From: Naematelia aurantialba
Taxonomy: Eukaryota; Basidiomycota; Tremellomycetes; Tremellales; Naemateliaceae
NCBI GenBank assembly: GCA_021527695.1
Contig: JAKFAO010000001.1
Coordinates: 1,984,001 to 2,048,000, forward strand
Length of the DNA stretch: 64,000 bases
Reading direction: 5' to 3'
The translations under genes and the position numbers were made by a program. Within the stretch, counting starts at the first letter, position 1, and every line of letters starts with the position of its first letter. Below are positions 45,033-56,095 of the stretch, piece by piece. Below the pieces are notes generated by a model. That model saw only the letters and a list, made by a program, of their open reading frames with translations. It did no database searches and had not been told where the DNA came from.

Positions 45033-45813
45033 TAGAGAGAAAGAGAGAAAGAGAGAGAAAGAGAGAAAGAGAGAAAGAGAGAAGAGAAACGACAAGAAAA
45101 AACAAGGCAGAAGCACACCGAGTGACAGGGTACTGACCCTCGCCCTACGCATAACCTTTACCTCCTCGCCAATCCAGATGACGAGGCAGAACTTCTCGCG
45201 GAAGCTGTGCTCGTCGTTGGCATACTTGACGCGCACGTAGCCGAATGACGCTCGTCCAGGCTGGAGCGCCGCCGTAAATTCGGAAAGACCGCCCGATCCC
45301 GTCGCCGTCAGGTGTAGAGTATTTGACTTGTCGGACTGGTCGTTTAGAAGGTTCGCGGAGAAGTGCAGGGTAATCAGGTCGTCGAGGGAAATGCGACGTG
45401 AACGTGGGAGGGATGAGCGTGTAGTTGATGCGGGTTATTGATTAGGGAAGACGGCTACTGTTAGCTACAAGCAAGCGTAGATAGACAAGGTGTATATGGT
45501 GCATATCGAATCCTTTCTTGCTCTGTGGCATTCGCGTGGAAGCCCTGCAGACAACGCGACAGAGAAACACCCCGTGGTCTTTGGGGTCCAAGAGCGAGGA
45601 AGGAGAGAGGTAACTGGCATGGCGATGGCAGGCTCTGCACTCACCTCGTAATCAAGCAAGAGCCAGTTCGTATCATTATTGTCCTTTCTCACAAGCTCGT
45701 ACGCTGCACTGAAGGTCAGAATGCTCAGTGAGATCTTGCAGCTTCGACTACGGACGCGTGAGAGGAGGCGGTCACGCACCTTCAGCGATCTTCGGGTCCT
45801 TTACATCCGCCAT
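44718..45813 (-). CDS. Coactosin-like ADF-H domain F-actin binding protein
   Basis: The start at 45813 encodes MADVKDPKIAE, joined by splicing to AYELVRKDNNDTNWLLLDYE. Later exons give LHLTATGSGGLSEFTAAL, FGYVRVKYANDEHSFREKF, LVIWIGEEVKVMRRARV, SIHAADVKNVLRAYSIEV, and the C-terminus MRKAGGANYDRSKFD ending at 44718. This follows coactosin throughout, including the invariant KAGGANYD end. Coactosin binds actin filaments and, in animals, competes with capping protein. The intron between the RRARV and SIHAAD exons contains a GAGAAA microsatellite. It is divergent from SRP102 with 271 bp between starts. Confidence 0.88.
44984..45086 (+). repeat. GA-rich microsatellite in a coactosin intron
   Basis: A run of GAGAAA/GAGAGAAA units of about 100 bp. 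On the gene's own strand it is a CTTTCT tract inside an intron. Open frames through it are composition artefacts. Confidence 0.92.
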
Positions 45814-46084
45814 ACCGGGAGAGTCGATGAAGGGGTCCTGCAACAAGGGGAGAGGAGGGGGAGGAAGAGGGGAGAGAGGGTTGAAGGAGTGTGGGTGGGC
45901 CCAGCCTGTATCCGCAAACAGCAGACGGTGCGAGCTGCGAGCGATATTGGCTTCGATGAGAGTGCGGAAGTAAATGTAAGGCGCGTGCCACGTGGTTTGG
46001 CGAAGGTGAAAATCCGGAGAGTCATTGGTGCATTGCGCACGCTGATTTCTGGGCTCTCACCAGTCTGAACGACGTGTAGTGGCC

Positions 46085-47292
46085 ATGTCCGCTCCCGAGG
46101 TGACTCCCGAAGTCGAGCCAATAACGTCCCTCCTCGCGCATCCGCTGCTGCAAGACCCCAAATTCCTCGCGGCCGCTGGAGGGCTGGTTATCCTTCTCAT
46201 TTTCCTGACATGTGAGTCTTGCCCAGTTCTTCGGATAGTAGCTGAGATACTGACCGGGTAGTCTTCCGTTCCAATGGTCCTAGCTCATCAAGAAGGACAG
46301 GAATACCGACTGTGCTCCTCGTGGGTCCTTCAGACGCAGGCAAAACATCTCTCTTCGCAAAGGTCTGTCTTTCGTGTTCTTGTGGTTCTGGAAGAGATCA
46401 CTGATGCAGCAACTCCACTTAGATTGTATACGGCGCATATCCTCAGACACACACGTCCCTGAAAACGAGTATCACCACTCTCACCCTCTCCCCGCCCGAT
46501 GAGTCTGAAATTTCAGCTCGGCAGATCAAGCTTATTGATGTGCCGGGGCATCCGAGACTGAAAGACGAGTTTGCGAAACATGTGGGTGAAGCTTGGGGTG
46601 CAGTGTTTGTGGTGGATGTCGTCGGACTTGTGAGGAATGCTGGTGCTGTTGCTGAGTGAGCTGCTCGAACAATCTCCCCCGCCCTAGAATCCACGATACG
46701 AGAAGTGCGCGGAAGCGGCATCTTAGGGCTCGTGGGGTCATGCTGATATGATATGTTTAGACAACTTCCTCCCATTCTGACTGCATTGTCACACGTCTCT
46801 ATCCGTACTGGACAACCGGTCAAGCTCTTGATTCTGGCAAACAAGACCGACCTCCTCATTAGGCCCACACCACCAGCATCTCCGTGTCCCCCAAACATTC
46901 CCGCCATGACCCTCTCAACAGCGCACGAGCGGCTCAGGTCCATCCTTACCCGCGAGATGGACCGTCTCAAAGCTGCTAGTGGCGCAGGCGGCATCGGTGG
47001 GCGTATAGAGGGAATGGGCAAGATTGCCGGCGCAGGTTCAGGTGGATTGTGGGCACGCCTGCTGGGCGGTACGAGCTCTACGGGTGCGGCGGCAGAAGCG
47101 GACACCGAGGGGGACGACGAGGGGCTGATATGGGGTGGTAAGGGAGCTTGGAGGTGGGAGGATGTGGAAGGCGTAGGGGTCGAGTGGGGTGCCAGTGGAC
47201 TCGGCATGGTCAGTGTTGGTAAGGAGAAGGTGGACGAGGGCGAAGAGGGAGACGGGCTCGATGAGCTCAAGAGGTTTCTGTTTACTGTATGA
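46085..47292 (+). CDS. SRP102: Signal recognition particle receptor subunit beta (GTPase)
   Basis: The protein starts MSAPEVTPEVEPITSLLAHP and has one N-terminal transmembrane helix (FLAAAGGLVILLIFLTFF) that anchors it in the ER membrane. The GTPase follows, with the P-loop GPSDAGKTS, switch II DVPGHPRLKDEF and the guanine-specificity motif NKTD. The stop is at 47290-47292. SR-beta anchors SR-alpha at the ER for co-translational targeting. A Gly-rich insertion (GAGGIGGRIEGMGKIAGAGS) and an acidic stretch lie between NKTD and the C-terminal LDELKRFLF; they are longer than usual. Introns separate the membrane, P-loop and switch segments. Confidence 0.9.
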
Positions 47293-47714
47293 AATGTGTG
47301 GCCTCGGATCCTTACGATGTTGGTGAGAGCGTGGTGAGCGCGCTCTCCTGTGAGTCTCGTCACAATCGCCGAGATTGAAGAAGGGCCATAGATTGGCAAG
47401 CACAACTGGGGTTCGTTTTGTCGACACCGTGTTCGCTGCTCTTCAACTTTGCATGTATGCGCTGTTACACTGTCGCTCTGATGTGGAGCCCTTTGATACT
47501 TGCTATCTAGTCTCAACAATGGTATTGCCTCAGCATCATCGCATCGGTTGTCAGAATATTTTCTGCCAGTAAGAACGCGATGACGTCACCAGCAGCCCCG
47601 CCGCCCGAGGTCGCCGGACGTCCGTTTCGAGTTCTGCTCCTTTTTTTCCCTCCATTCAACCTCTCTGTTTTAATCCATCCGTTCAATACCCACGCAAGTT
47701 ATAACCTATTCAAT
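47293..47714. other. Intergenic region, nothing recognised
   Basis: A 422-bp stretch between two plus-strand genes. It ends with a T/C-rich segment (about 47637-47680) before the PMP3 start, presumably promoter and 5' leader. Confidence 0.5.
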
Positions 47715-48356
47715 ATGGTCAAGGGCTCAGATATCCTCCTCATCGTCGTCGGTCAGTATATTCTTGTTTCCACCTGATGTCTGACGCTGACAAACCTGGC
47801 AGCGATCATCTTCCCACCTGCGGCGGCTGCCATCGTGGCCGGCTGCTCGTGCGATCTCCTGATCAACGTTGTACGTAGCATGTGCCCTTCTGCCTCCTCA
47901 AGCTTCCTGTCTCTGCCTCCTCTAAAGGCCCGCCTATGCCAGGGTCCTTGCTGATATTGGGTGCATAGTTGTTGACTCTGCTGGTACGTGATCTGAGCAC
48001 AATGGAAGCCCAAACGGCGCACTAATCGGATTTAGGGATACCTGCCGGGCCATGTCCACGCCTTCTGGCTCATATAGTGCGTCGATTTACCGTCGAAATG
48101 ACCGTGGAATGAAGTTGACAATGAACAGCAAGCGAATGAAGGCTGAAGAGACATACGGTGCCCAAGGCTATACTTACCTCGGCAACGGCAACTTTGTCGG
48201 CACCTCCAGTGCACCTCGTACGTATCCTTCGTTCTAATCATTTCATTCTCACCATCTATCATCCATCCAACAGTGACTGGTTGAGGGAAAGGGGGTCCGT
48301 GCAGTGGCTGATGACATGTAGCCCCGCCCCAGCAGCCGTACTACGGTTCGACGTAA
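47715..48356 (+). CDS. PMP3: Plasma membrane proteolipid 3 (Pmp3/Sna family)
   Basis: Small, two-helix hydrophobic protein. Exons join MVKGSDILLIVV, AIIFPPAAAAIVAGCSCDLL, INV, LLTLL, GYLPGHVHAFWLIY and KRMKAEETYGAQGYTYLGNG, and the last exon ends PPPQQPYYGST at 48356. The CSCDLLINVLLTLLGYLPG-type core with FPP is the family signature. Pmp3 proteins influence plasma-membrane potential and salt tolerance. The C-terminal extension with the ...YGxxGYxYLGNG motif is typical of the longer fungal Sna members. Splice boundaries agree in phase. Confidence 0.9.
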
Positions 48357-48689
48357 TCGGATCAGCACAGATTCTTCAACGGACGTGCGGCGGTCTAGGC
48401 ATGACGGAGGTTCGGAGAAGAGTAGTTTAGATGAATGTATGGCTTGTCAAGCTCTCCACCATTGTTCTACATGTGCTCTGCCGGGCCAGTATCGCATCAC
48501 CGCCTCTGTTGCCGCCCAGGTCCTATGTTCCACGACAGCGGCAAAAAAGCTCCCGCACCTAGTGGGGACCCCAACATGGTCCTCGTTCACAACCAAGCCT
48601 TCCAAGTCGCCTGTGCAATTCGACACACCCCTCTCGTCTACTCTCCGCTGCTAGGAACACTGAAGCCTTAACGGGGCGGCTGGGTCAAG
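48357..48689. other. Intergenic region, nothing recognised
   Basis: 333 bp between PMP3 and VPS45. Overlapping short frames have no motif. The VPS45 promoter should lie here. Confidence 0.5.
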
Positions 48690-51656
48690 ATGGACGTACT
48701 AAAGGCGGTGCAGACGTACATCTCCAAGATGATCACTGAAGTATCGGGCATGAAAGTACTACTCCTCGACGCCCATACCGTAAGTTCCTCATAGCCCGCG
48801 CAAGACCATCGCGACACTAACTGGATCAGACACCCATCGTTTCCCTTGTCACTACACAGTCGGAGCTCCTGTCGCATGAGATATACCTAACCGACAGGAT
48901 AGACAAGTGCGTATCCATCTCTCGCCCCACGCCTATATGCGACCGGGCACGAACTTCGCCCGGTTGGGGTGTGCTCGTCAGGCGCCCCTAAGTTGAAGAA
49001 GAAGGCTAACATGGACAGCACGTCGCGCGAACCACTGAATCACCTCTCATGTATCGCCTTTCTCTCGCCCTCGCCTCAATCTGTGGAATGGGTCAAGCAG
49101 GAGTTGCAGAAACCACGCTACGGAGGATACTGGCTCTGTCAGTTCCACCTGGGAGGAGACGAGGGATATGCTGACCCGGACAGACTTCTCAAACACCCTG
49201 AGCAAGTCGCAGATCGAAGAGATGGCTTCCGTGGATGAGCTGGAAGTCGTGAAAGACGTCCAAGCGAGTCATCCACCTCGGCCCCCCCCCCTCCCCACAC
49301 ACACGCGCTCTCTCATGTGTCTGTTCGGTCTCCACCGCCGCCGCTTACATCGTGGTCTCTTGGTGATAGTGGCTGTGGTGCTGACAAATGGATATAGGAG
49401 TTCTTTGCAGATTACCTCGTCCAATACCCCTCACACTTCACCTTGACGCAGGCGGCACTCGCGGATGGCGGCGATGGACCACCTAATGTGAGAGCCCCAT
49501 TTCTACCTCTCCACGATCATTTGTGCACTTACCATCTCACTGGCGAGACCGTACTGATCTTCACAGCCACCGATGTACCTCCCTCCACCTACTCATCTCG
49601 CGCATCCAGTCCTCTCGCACCACCTGCACGCCATTTTGGCTGTCCTGCTGAGTCTGAAAAAACGCCCTGTCATACGGTGGGAACGCATGTCCGCTCCCGG
49701 GCACAAACTGGCAGTCGAAGTCCAGGTGGGGGTCGGCTTGTTTCTTCATTTCTAAATCTCTATCTCCTCTCTTTCCTGCAATTTACGTGGCTCTGTGTTA
49801 CATCCTCTCGGCCGCTCCTTACTTCCTCCGTTTCCTCGCCTCCTCCACTCAATCCCCGTCCCAACGTCCGTGCTGGCTTCTTTCCTTCTCTTCCGTTCGA
49901 TCTTTCATCATTTCTTATTGTTCACCTCCCTCGCCTTGAGTGTGAGACAACGGGCGAAGACTGATGATGTATACCAGGCGGCAATGCAGAATCCGCCATA
50001 TCGCGAACTCTTTGACTTCCGACCTACTGCAGGACCAGCACCATTACTGCTCCTCCTGGACCGTCGGAACGACCCCGTGACACCATTACTGTCTCAGTGG
50101 ACATATCAGGCCATGGTGCATGAGCTTTTGGGGATTGACAACGGAAGAGTTCGCATAGATGGCGAGGAGAAGCTCGAGCTCAGAGTGAGTTCAGACTTCA
50201 ACTCTCTCGTCCTTCCTATCTTGCCTTTATTTGACCCATGGCCCGTACGTTCTTGCTGAACAAGTACTTGTAGGATCTAGTGCTTTCCACCACCTCTGAC
50301 CCATTCTTCGCCACCAACCTTTTCGCCAATTTCGGTGATCTCGGCGCGGCCATAGCAGCCTATGTGACGGAATACCAAGCCCGTGACTCGACCATCGGCC
50401 CAGCCCGAAACCGCATTGAGACCGTCGCAGACATGAAGCGATTCGTCGAGGAGTATCCCGAATTTCGTCGGTTGGGAGGGAATGTGACAAAGCATGTGAC
50501 CCTGGTTGGAGAATTGAGCAGAAGAGTGGAACGGGATGAGTTGTTGGCTGTTTCCGAGGTTGAGCAGAGTTTGGCAAGTCAGGAGAGTCACCAAGCGGAT
50601 CTTCGGGTGAGTCAGATTCTTATGGGGGGCATGTAACCAGGGACTGTCGACGTGTCACTTGAGGGGCCATATTCACTGACGATGTTTAGAGCGTCATGTC
50701 TCTTGTGTCTTCCCCCAGAATACCTTCATCCAACAAACTCCGTCTCGCCATCCTATACGCCTTGAGGTACCAAAAGCTCGTAGGAAATCAGATCACCCAA
50801 GTCGTCGATGCCTTATTGCAGAATGGTCTATCGGCGGACCGCGCACGACTTGTATATGTTATGCTCAATTTCGCTGGGGCGGATGTGCGGCAAGATGATT
50901 TGTTCATGAATGAAAACTTCTTCTCCCGAGGTAAAAGTGCTCTGAAGGGCATCAAGGTGAGTGAGAGGTCAGAATCTTGATTGACAGGCAGGGTGTGGAG
51001 AATGTGTATACGCAACACACGCCTCATCTATCTCAAACCCTGGATCTTTTATTGAAAGGCCGATTGAAAGAGACTAGTTACCCCTTTCTCGGAGGAGATG
51101 AGAATGCTCGTACACAACGGTTGGTCGCATGTTTGGGTCACGCTAAGGGGACAGACCACAGGATATCATCGTGTTCATGCTGGGCGGTACAACATACGAA
51201 GAGGGCCGGGCCGTCGCACTACTGAACCAGAAACTCGCCAACGAGCCCGCTGGCGGTATTCGTATCCTGCTCGGTGGGAGTACGATCCACAACTCAGCCT
51301 CCTTCCTGAACATGGTCGAGTCGTCGGCCGAGCACTACCCACCATCGATATATGGACCGATGCCAGATGCGACTCCTGCCGCTTCTGCTTCCGCATTGTC
51401 CTCAGCCACATCAACGCCTGCGCCAACCAGCGGGATCAACCTTCGTGCGGGCGGATATGAACTTTCAGTAGGCGGCGCAGGCGGTTCTGGACTCTATCGG
51501 ACGAATCCAGGAGAGGTGGGAGCGAGCTTTCAACTTCCCCAAGCACAGGTCGTTGCTGAGGGCATCCGCGATGGAGCTGGGCGATTATGGGGAAACGTTA
51601 GACAACGCGTGGAAGAGAGGGTCAGCCGAAGCGGGACCCCTTCGTCAACAAGATAG
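48690..51656 (+). CDS. VPS45: Sec1/Munc18 protein Vps45
   Basis: The start at 48690 gives [20 protein letters not shown], then [30 protein letters not shown], the Vps45 N-terminus. Later segments include [20 protein letters not shown], a [15 protein letters not shown] region, the core [33 protein letters not shown], and near the end [20 protein letters not shown] and [20 protein letters not shown]. Vps45 chaperones the syntaxin Tlg2 for fusion at the trans-Golgi network and endosomes. Here the protein continues about 110 residues past the usual end with a Ser/Ala/Gly-rich low-complexity extension, in the same exon as the core, finishing [10 protein letters not shown] at 51656. At least seven introns are needed. 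Confidence 0.9.
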
Positions 51657-52195
51657 ATCTTGGTTGTATCTCTGTGCTTGGTCGATGAGAATTACGGAGC
51701 GCAACTTGTCTCATAATCTGACGAGCGGCTACATACAATTAATCACAGCATTCTTGCAGGAACGTTGTTATCTAGTTCGTTTTCTTCTGACGAAATGTGT
51801 TCCCAGCACCTGCTGTGTGACCAGCGGAGCGGGCCTCTCCCTTGACCCGCGCCGAGTAGTCACCGTATGGCGTCTGCCGCAAGCCCCACTGCTTCTTGCG
51901 ATACAATACAACCTAGGCCTTGTGTCGCTTGCAGCGCTAGGTCGTACTGCCACGTCTGTAGGATAGTGGTGGAAAGCACTGCCAGGACAGGAGCTCGAGG
52001 CATAGAGAGCGCCTGTTGAGCAAGGACTTTGGGTGTTGGGGTGGGGTGTGCTGTTGTCGTTTTGGGAGTGGGAACGGGTGGGCAATAACTGTCTTGCACC
52101 TATACCAACTGCTTCAACCCTGCCCCTATAGCTCTGTAACACGGGTAGCAGTGTCAACAAATACATCCAGAATCGCCAGCTAACAATGAGAGCTC
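51657..52195. other. Intergenic region between VPS45 and an orphan gene
   Basis: 539 bp between convergent ends. Frames on both strands lack start context and motifs. No repeats or RNA genes were seen. Confidence 0.45.
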
Positions 52196-52963
52196 CTACT
52201 CTTGTGGGGATCCCTGGTTCTTTGCTTGCAAGATGAATTGCTTCTCTGATTCTTGGAACGTTGCAAAGTCTGGCGCACTTCCGAAACGCTCGCTTGTGCT
52301 CTTCGCGTACATTCGAGTTTCTTCGTCTGCTAACTGAGTGTAAGTTTCCCATTCACATGCCGCCAGGAAATGCTTCATCTCTGTCATGAGTCGGCGTTCC
52401 TGCCTTTGCGTGTCATCTTGAGACATCGCAGACAGACCCCGCTCCGTCGTTGAAATCGTCGGGGGCTCGCCAGTCATTTCGGTTTCAGGAATGGTTTGGG
52501 GCTGTTCCGATGAGCTTGATGGAAGAGGTGAAGTTGGCCGTCCGAACCTATTTGTTTTACTCGAGGACGGGGCATCTATGCTCGACAGAGGGAAAGTCTC
52601 GCGGCTGGGAGAGTCGGAGTGCGGTGACCTAGGGGAGGGGGAGCGGGAGAGGATAATCTTCCTCACGGAAGGTCGATAGAAGAACGCTGGTGTTTCCGCA
52701 AAACTCTCGTCGTCCTCCTTCAGCTTCGGCCTCCCAAACCGATTTGTTTGCTTCGTGAACGGCCGGCCCCGTCGCCGAGACGAGCCTGTCCTGGTCCAAG
52801 CTCTTCGTTCGAATCGGTCGTCCGACGACTGTGCGTTTGGTGGTCGTCCATGGTCGTAGGCTGACAAGCGTGTGCTTGGTCGGTTCTCGTCTGCGGAGGA
52901 TACACTATCACTGGCGTTCTCGTCACTTGGCACGTAAGAATCGTCTGAATTATTTGGTCGCAT
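52196..52963 (-). CDS. Orphan intronless protein, 255 residues
   Basis: One open frame starting MRPNNSDDSYVPSDENASDS. It is largely disordered, with two copies of TNRFGRP (around residues 91 and 146), an Arg-rich stretch (TRTGSSRRRGRPF) and many SP motifs (SRSPSPRSPHSDSPS). The C-terminal 70 residues look helical (RRLMTEMKHFLAACEWETYT). No family is recognised. No intron. Confidence 0.55.
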   Translation of the reverse strand: MRPNNSDDSYVPSDENASDSVSSADENRPSTRLSAYDHGRPPNAQSSDDRFERRAWTRTGSSRRRGRPFTKQTNRFGRPKLKEDDESFAETPAFFYRPSVRKIILSRSPSPRSPHSDSPSRETFPLSSIDAPSSSKTNRFGRPTSPLPSSSSEQPQTIPETEMTGEPPTISTTERGLSAMSQDDTQRQERRLMTEMKHFLAACEWETYTQLADEETRMYAKSTSERFGSAPDFATFQESEKQFILQAKNQGSPQE

Positions 52964-53562
52964 TGGATATACGGGGCAAAGGTTCAGGCAAGGCGCGAGG
53001 CAGCGAAGTCTTCTGAAGATTAATGGAGGGGCTATCGCACGAAATCCGTGTTTGTGATGTGTGATTGGTCTGGATGTTCCTGTCTCTGTATGTGTGTTGG
53101 TGTGGGTGAGCGTGGTGTGGGTGCGCGCGCGTGCGGTAGGCTGTTGTTGATAGGATTGATGAAACGATGGGAGAACAAGCTCTTAATGTTTTTAAACTGT
53201 GACAACATGGACGTAGTGTCAAGTCCGACTAGCCCTTCTCTGTTGTACAAACGGGCTGCTCCTTTCTTTTGGAGCGAACCTACCTGAAAGACCAACCTCA
53301 CGACATGTTACCTTTCAACTCTGTCGTTCATTGGCGCGCGGCGGGGCACTGCAAACATTACTTGAGGGAAGAATCTTCCAAGTGGCAAATTCATCTCAGC
53401 GTACACGTTTAATATCTGTATCCATGGACGTCAATGACACCACAGCCCACATGCTTCAAGTCCGCCTGCCGAGTGCCTCCAAGTCAGTATGCATACATGA
53501 ACCTCAACGACTTGGCCAGCAGAGCTTTACAGAACCTTGTGGTCCATGCCTCTCTGGGAGTC
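52964..53562. other. Intergenic region between two orphan genes
   Basis: 599 bp, the probable promoter of the 52963 gene and the 3' flank of the next one (both minus strand). A GT/GTG-rich run (about 53085-53150) is present. No coding segment is convincing. Confidence 0.45.
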
Positions 53563-54618
53563 TCAGACTGTTGACTGAGGCTCCGACCCTTCCACGGGAG
53601 GCACGACTCCTGCTAATTTCCGGAGGGTGCTGTCCAGGAGATTCACTAATTCTCCGTCTATTTCTAACTTACCAGGCGAGGTTGCTCTCTCCGGCAACGG
53701 GGACCAGTGGGTCAGGCCTGAGAATTCTGAACGCCAGGACGAGTGCGACGGCGGCGAGCTTGGTAGAGGCGAGCGCTCAGACTGCGACCCAAGTTGTAGC
53801 CTCCAGTCCTTCCCTTGGTCCCACTCATCATTCCGCAGATAACGGGCGTGTGAGCTTGGGTATATAGGCTTACCGGAATAGCTGACCGGTGCGTACTCGC
53901 GTGGTGGCGTTGAGTCGTCGGGGGGCTGTGTGGGCATGAATTGCTTTGGCAATTCCTTTCGCCACCTCAGGAGCAGATCGTTCTGGGTCTCGAACTTCTT
54001 TCCGAGCAATTTTGAGCTCACGTATTCGAGGTCCTCCCAATTCGTGGGATATTCTTCCGTGAACTCCCTTAGAGCGGCCAGGAGAGTATCGAGCTGTCGG
54101 CTTCTTATCGGATCAATCCCAGTCTTTGCTGCCTGTTCGGTCGTCTTCAGCACATGGTCGAATATGTCCGGGTCAAACAGAGGCCACTTGTTCTTCCCCC
54201 AGTTACAGAAACTCCTGTTGAGATTCCGTGACCATATGCTCAGGAAGACAGATTCTTCGAATTCAGCTGCCTCATCGGAGCTTTCACCACGCTCGAAAAC
54301 TTCGTAACCTGGCAGATCATTCTGCCTTCCCAACCTGTATACGGCTTCCTTTGCAGTTTCTGTCCTCCCCATCGTCAAAAGCTGTTGGATTTCAAGGGCG
54401 TCTGGATGTACTCTTTCGTTTTCATCAGGAGGACAGGTGTCTGCACCCCAGCTGGATTCAGAAGCTTTGTAGCAGTCCTTACAATAACAGCCCCTCGGTG
54501 TTTGGGAAATCTCGGAGGCCATACTTTGGCTGGTGGTGTCCCCGCTGGGAGCCATCAGTGAACTGACCGTCTCCGGTATAAAGTCGTCTAGATTGGACTC
54601 AGGGCCACCAGTTGTCAA
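53563..54618 (-). CDS. Orphan intronless protein with a Cys-rich segment, 351 residues
   Basis: One frame starting MTTGGPESNLDDFIPETVSS. Near residue 43 there is a Cys cluster (CYCKDCYKASESSWGADTC) that might bind metal. A helical domain follows (EEFEESVFLSIWSRNLNRS-like region, HVLKTTEQAAKTG, LDTLLAALREFTEEYPTNWE, LLLRWRKELPKQF). The C-terminus is Pro/Ser-rich and ends with a helix near LVNLLDSTLRKLAGVVPP. No family is recognised. The Trp/Leu-patterned helical core is vaguely reminiscent of the orphans at 28.9-31.2 kb, but similarity is not demonstrable by eye. Confidence 0.6.
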   Translation of the reverse strand: MTTGGPESNLDDFIPETVSSLMAPSGDTTSQSMASEISQTPRGCYCKDCYKASESSWGADTCPPDENERVHPDALEIQQLLTMGRTETAKEAVYRLGRQNDLPGYEVFERGESSDEAAEFEESVFLSIWSRNLNRSFCNWGKNKWPLFDPDIFDHVLKTTEQAAKTGIDPIRSRQLDTLLAALREFTEEYPTNWEDLEYVSSKLLGKKFETQNDLLLRWRKELPKQFMPTQPPDDSTPPREYAPVSYSGKPIYPSSHARYLRNDEWDQGKDWRLQLGSQSERSPLPSSPPSHSSWRSEFSGLTHWSPLPERATSPGKLEIDGELVNLLDSTLRKLAGVVPPVEGSEPQSTV

Positions 54619-55332
54619 ACTGTTGGCAGGACATACTTATGCCCATCCGGTTCTTATGTCAAACGAGGGGGGAAGGCGGCCTGTAAGTGAGGGCAAGCCC
54701 GAGCCGACCTCGGCGGAAATCGAAGACACCCTAGGCGACACCCTTGTTGAGAAGACAGAATTCTCCCTGTCTCGGCCAAAGTGCCATCTCATTCGGCGGC
54801 GTCTGAGCTATGCTCCACCATTCAAGCTTTGCAAGTCAGAGCATCAAAGCGATCCTTTGCAGCACTGCTTGATCGTTTACCGAGAACAATGAGGCGGCGT
54901 CTCCATCGACTGTGTCCTCGAAGGTCTCCCCAGCTCTCCGCGACTGCAGGGGTGGGGGAAGGGCTGGAAACGGATAACATCTATATGACATCGAGTGTGA
55001 CGGGCTGGTCTTCCGATGTAGTCCACTAGCCTCAGATTTGCGTTTCTGTCGGAGTCAATCCAGGTTGAGAAGGTCCACGCCGAGAACCGAAGTGATCCCG
55101 CAAGGCCGGCGAAGTCCACCATCAATAGAAACAGGCCAGCTAATCCTTTCAACAAGCTCCACCACCATAGAGAAGCCTTGTACGTGAATGATGAAACGAT
55201 CTTCTGCGAGGAATGTACTTCCTCTCAAGCGAAATTCGCTCCCCTTTTGTAACTTGAGGCTTTTGGAACTTGAGGTGCAGGAACTATGATACATACATAC
55301 ACGATTGTGACCCGACTTCCCAACTCTAAGCT
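54619..55332. other. Intergenic region, no confident gene
   Basis: 714 bp upstream of the minus-strand orphan and downstream of RPC19. A plus frame (54533-54892) overlaps the orphan start and lacks motifs; a minus frame (55155-54877) is hydrophobic at its start but unsupported. Confidence 0.45.
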
Positions 55333-56095
55333 CTAAGCCGCCATATTGACATCGCCGTCCTGGTCTGCACCGAATCCACGATCCCTCAGAGTCGCCTCGA
55401 CCGTTGCACGCACATCCACGTCGTCCTCCCGTATAAACTGTCCAGACCTGGCGAACTCATCAGCCACGCTCCAATCTATGTAGAATTCGGAAGAACGCAC
55501 CTGAGGCTGGAGTTGTACTGATCTGAAACGCCAGAGAGCAGGTCTCGGAGGTTCGCTAGTGCTTTCCGAAGACAGTCTACGGCCGAGAGGTTGTCTGGTT
55601 CGCCATCAGCCATGTTCTCTCTGCTCGCGGCTGGAGGTAGTAGGGGTCACCTCAACTCACCGTACATCTGGACACGGAGATGGATTTTGGGCTCGGAGGG
55701 ATGAGGAGCTGAGTATCCACAGAACTCGACGTCGGGGCTGAGATCATTGGTAAGTTGTCAAGAGGTACTGGACCCAGACAGCACGTACTCTTTCATCAGG
55801 ATCCAGCGCAGGGCGTTGCCGAGGGTGTGGTCCTCCTTCCAGAGGCAAAAGGTACATGCAGAGTAGTCGGGCTCATGGCCTGGAAGCTAGTGTCTGTCAA
55901 CAGGATTGTCTAGCGGCCAGCACTTGAGAACACCACAGACACTGTCTTTGAGAGGGGTGATCATTCGAAGCCACTCACAATAGTGATCTTCTCCTGCTCC
56001 AAGCCGCTTGTGACCGACTGCTGCAGTACACCCGCATTATCCAGCCGAGCGCTGACGTCCTCGCTTGCGTTATCTGCTTTGCCCGCCTGCGACAT
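55333..56095 (-). CDS. RPC19: RNA polymerase I/III shared subunit AC19
   Basis: The start at 56095 gives [15 protein letters not shown]. Exons 56095-55979, 55886-55789 and 55737-55661 plus two more join in phase to give [60 protein letters not shown], then [18 protein letters not shown]. The alpha-like core motif ([11 protein letters not shown]) and [14 protein letters not shown] identify AC19, which pairs with AC40 in the assembly platform of RNA polymerases I and III. The C-terminal tail after the core ([20 protein letters not shown]) is acidic and ends DGDVNMAA at 55333. Confidence 0.93.

Noticed and set aside
44794..45236. Phe/Leu/Ser-rich hydrophobic frames on the minus strand
   Set aside because: Generated by the GAGAAA microsatellite inside a coactosin intron.
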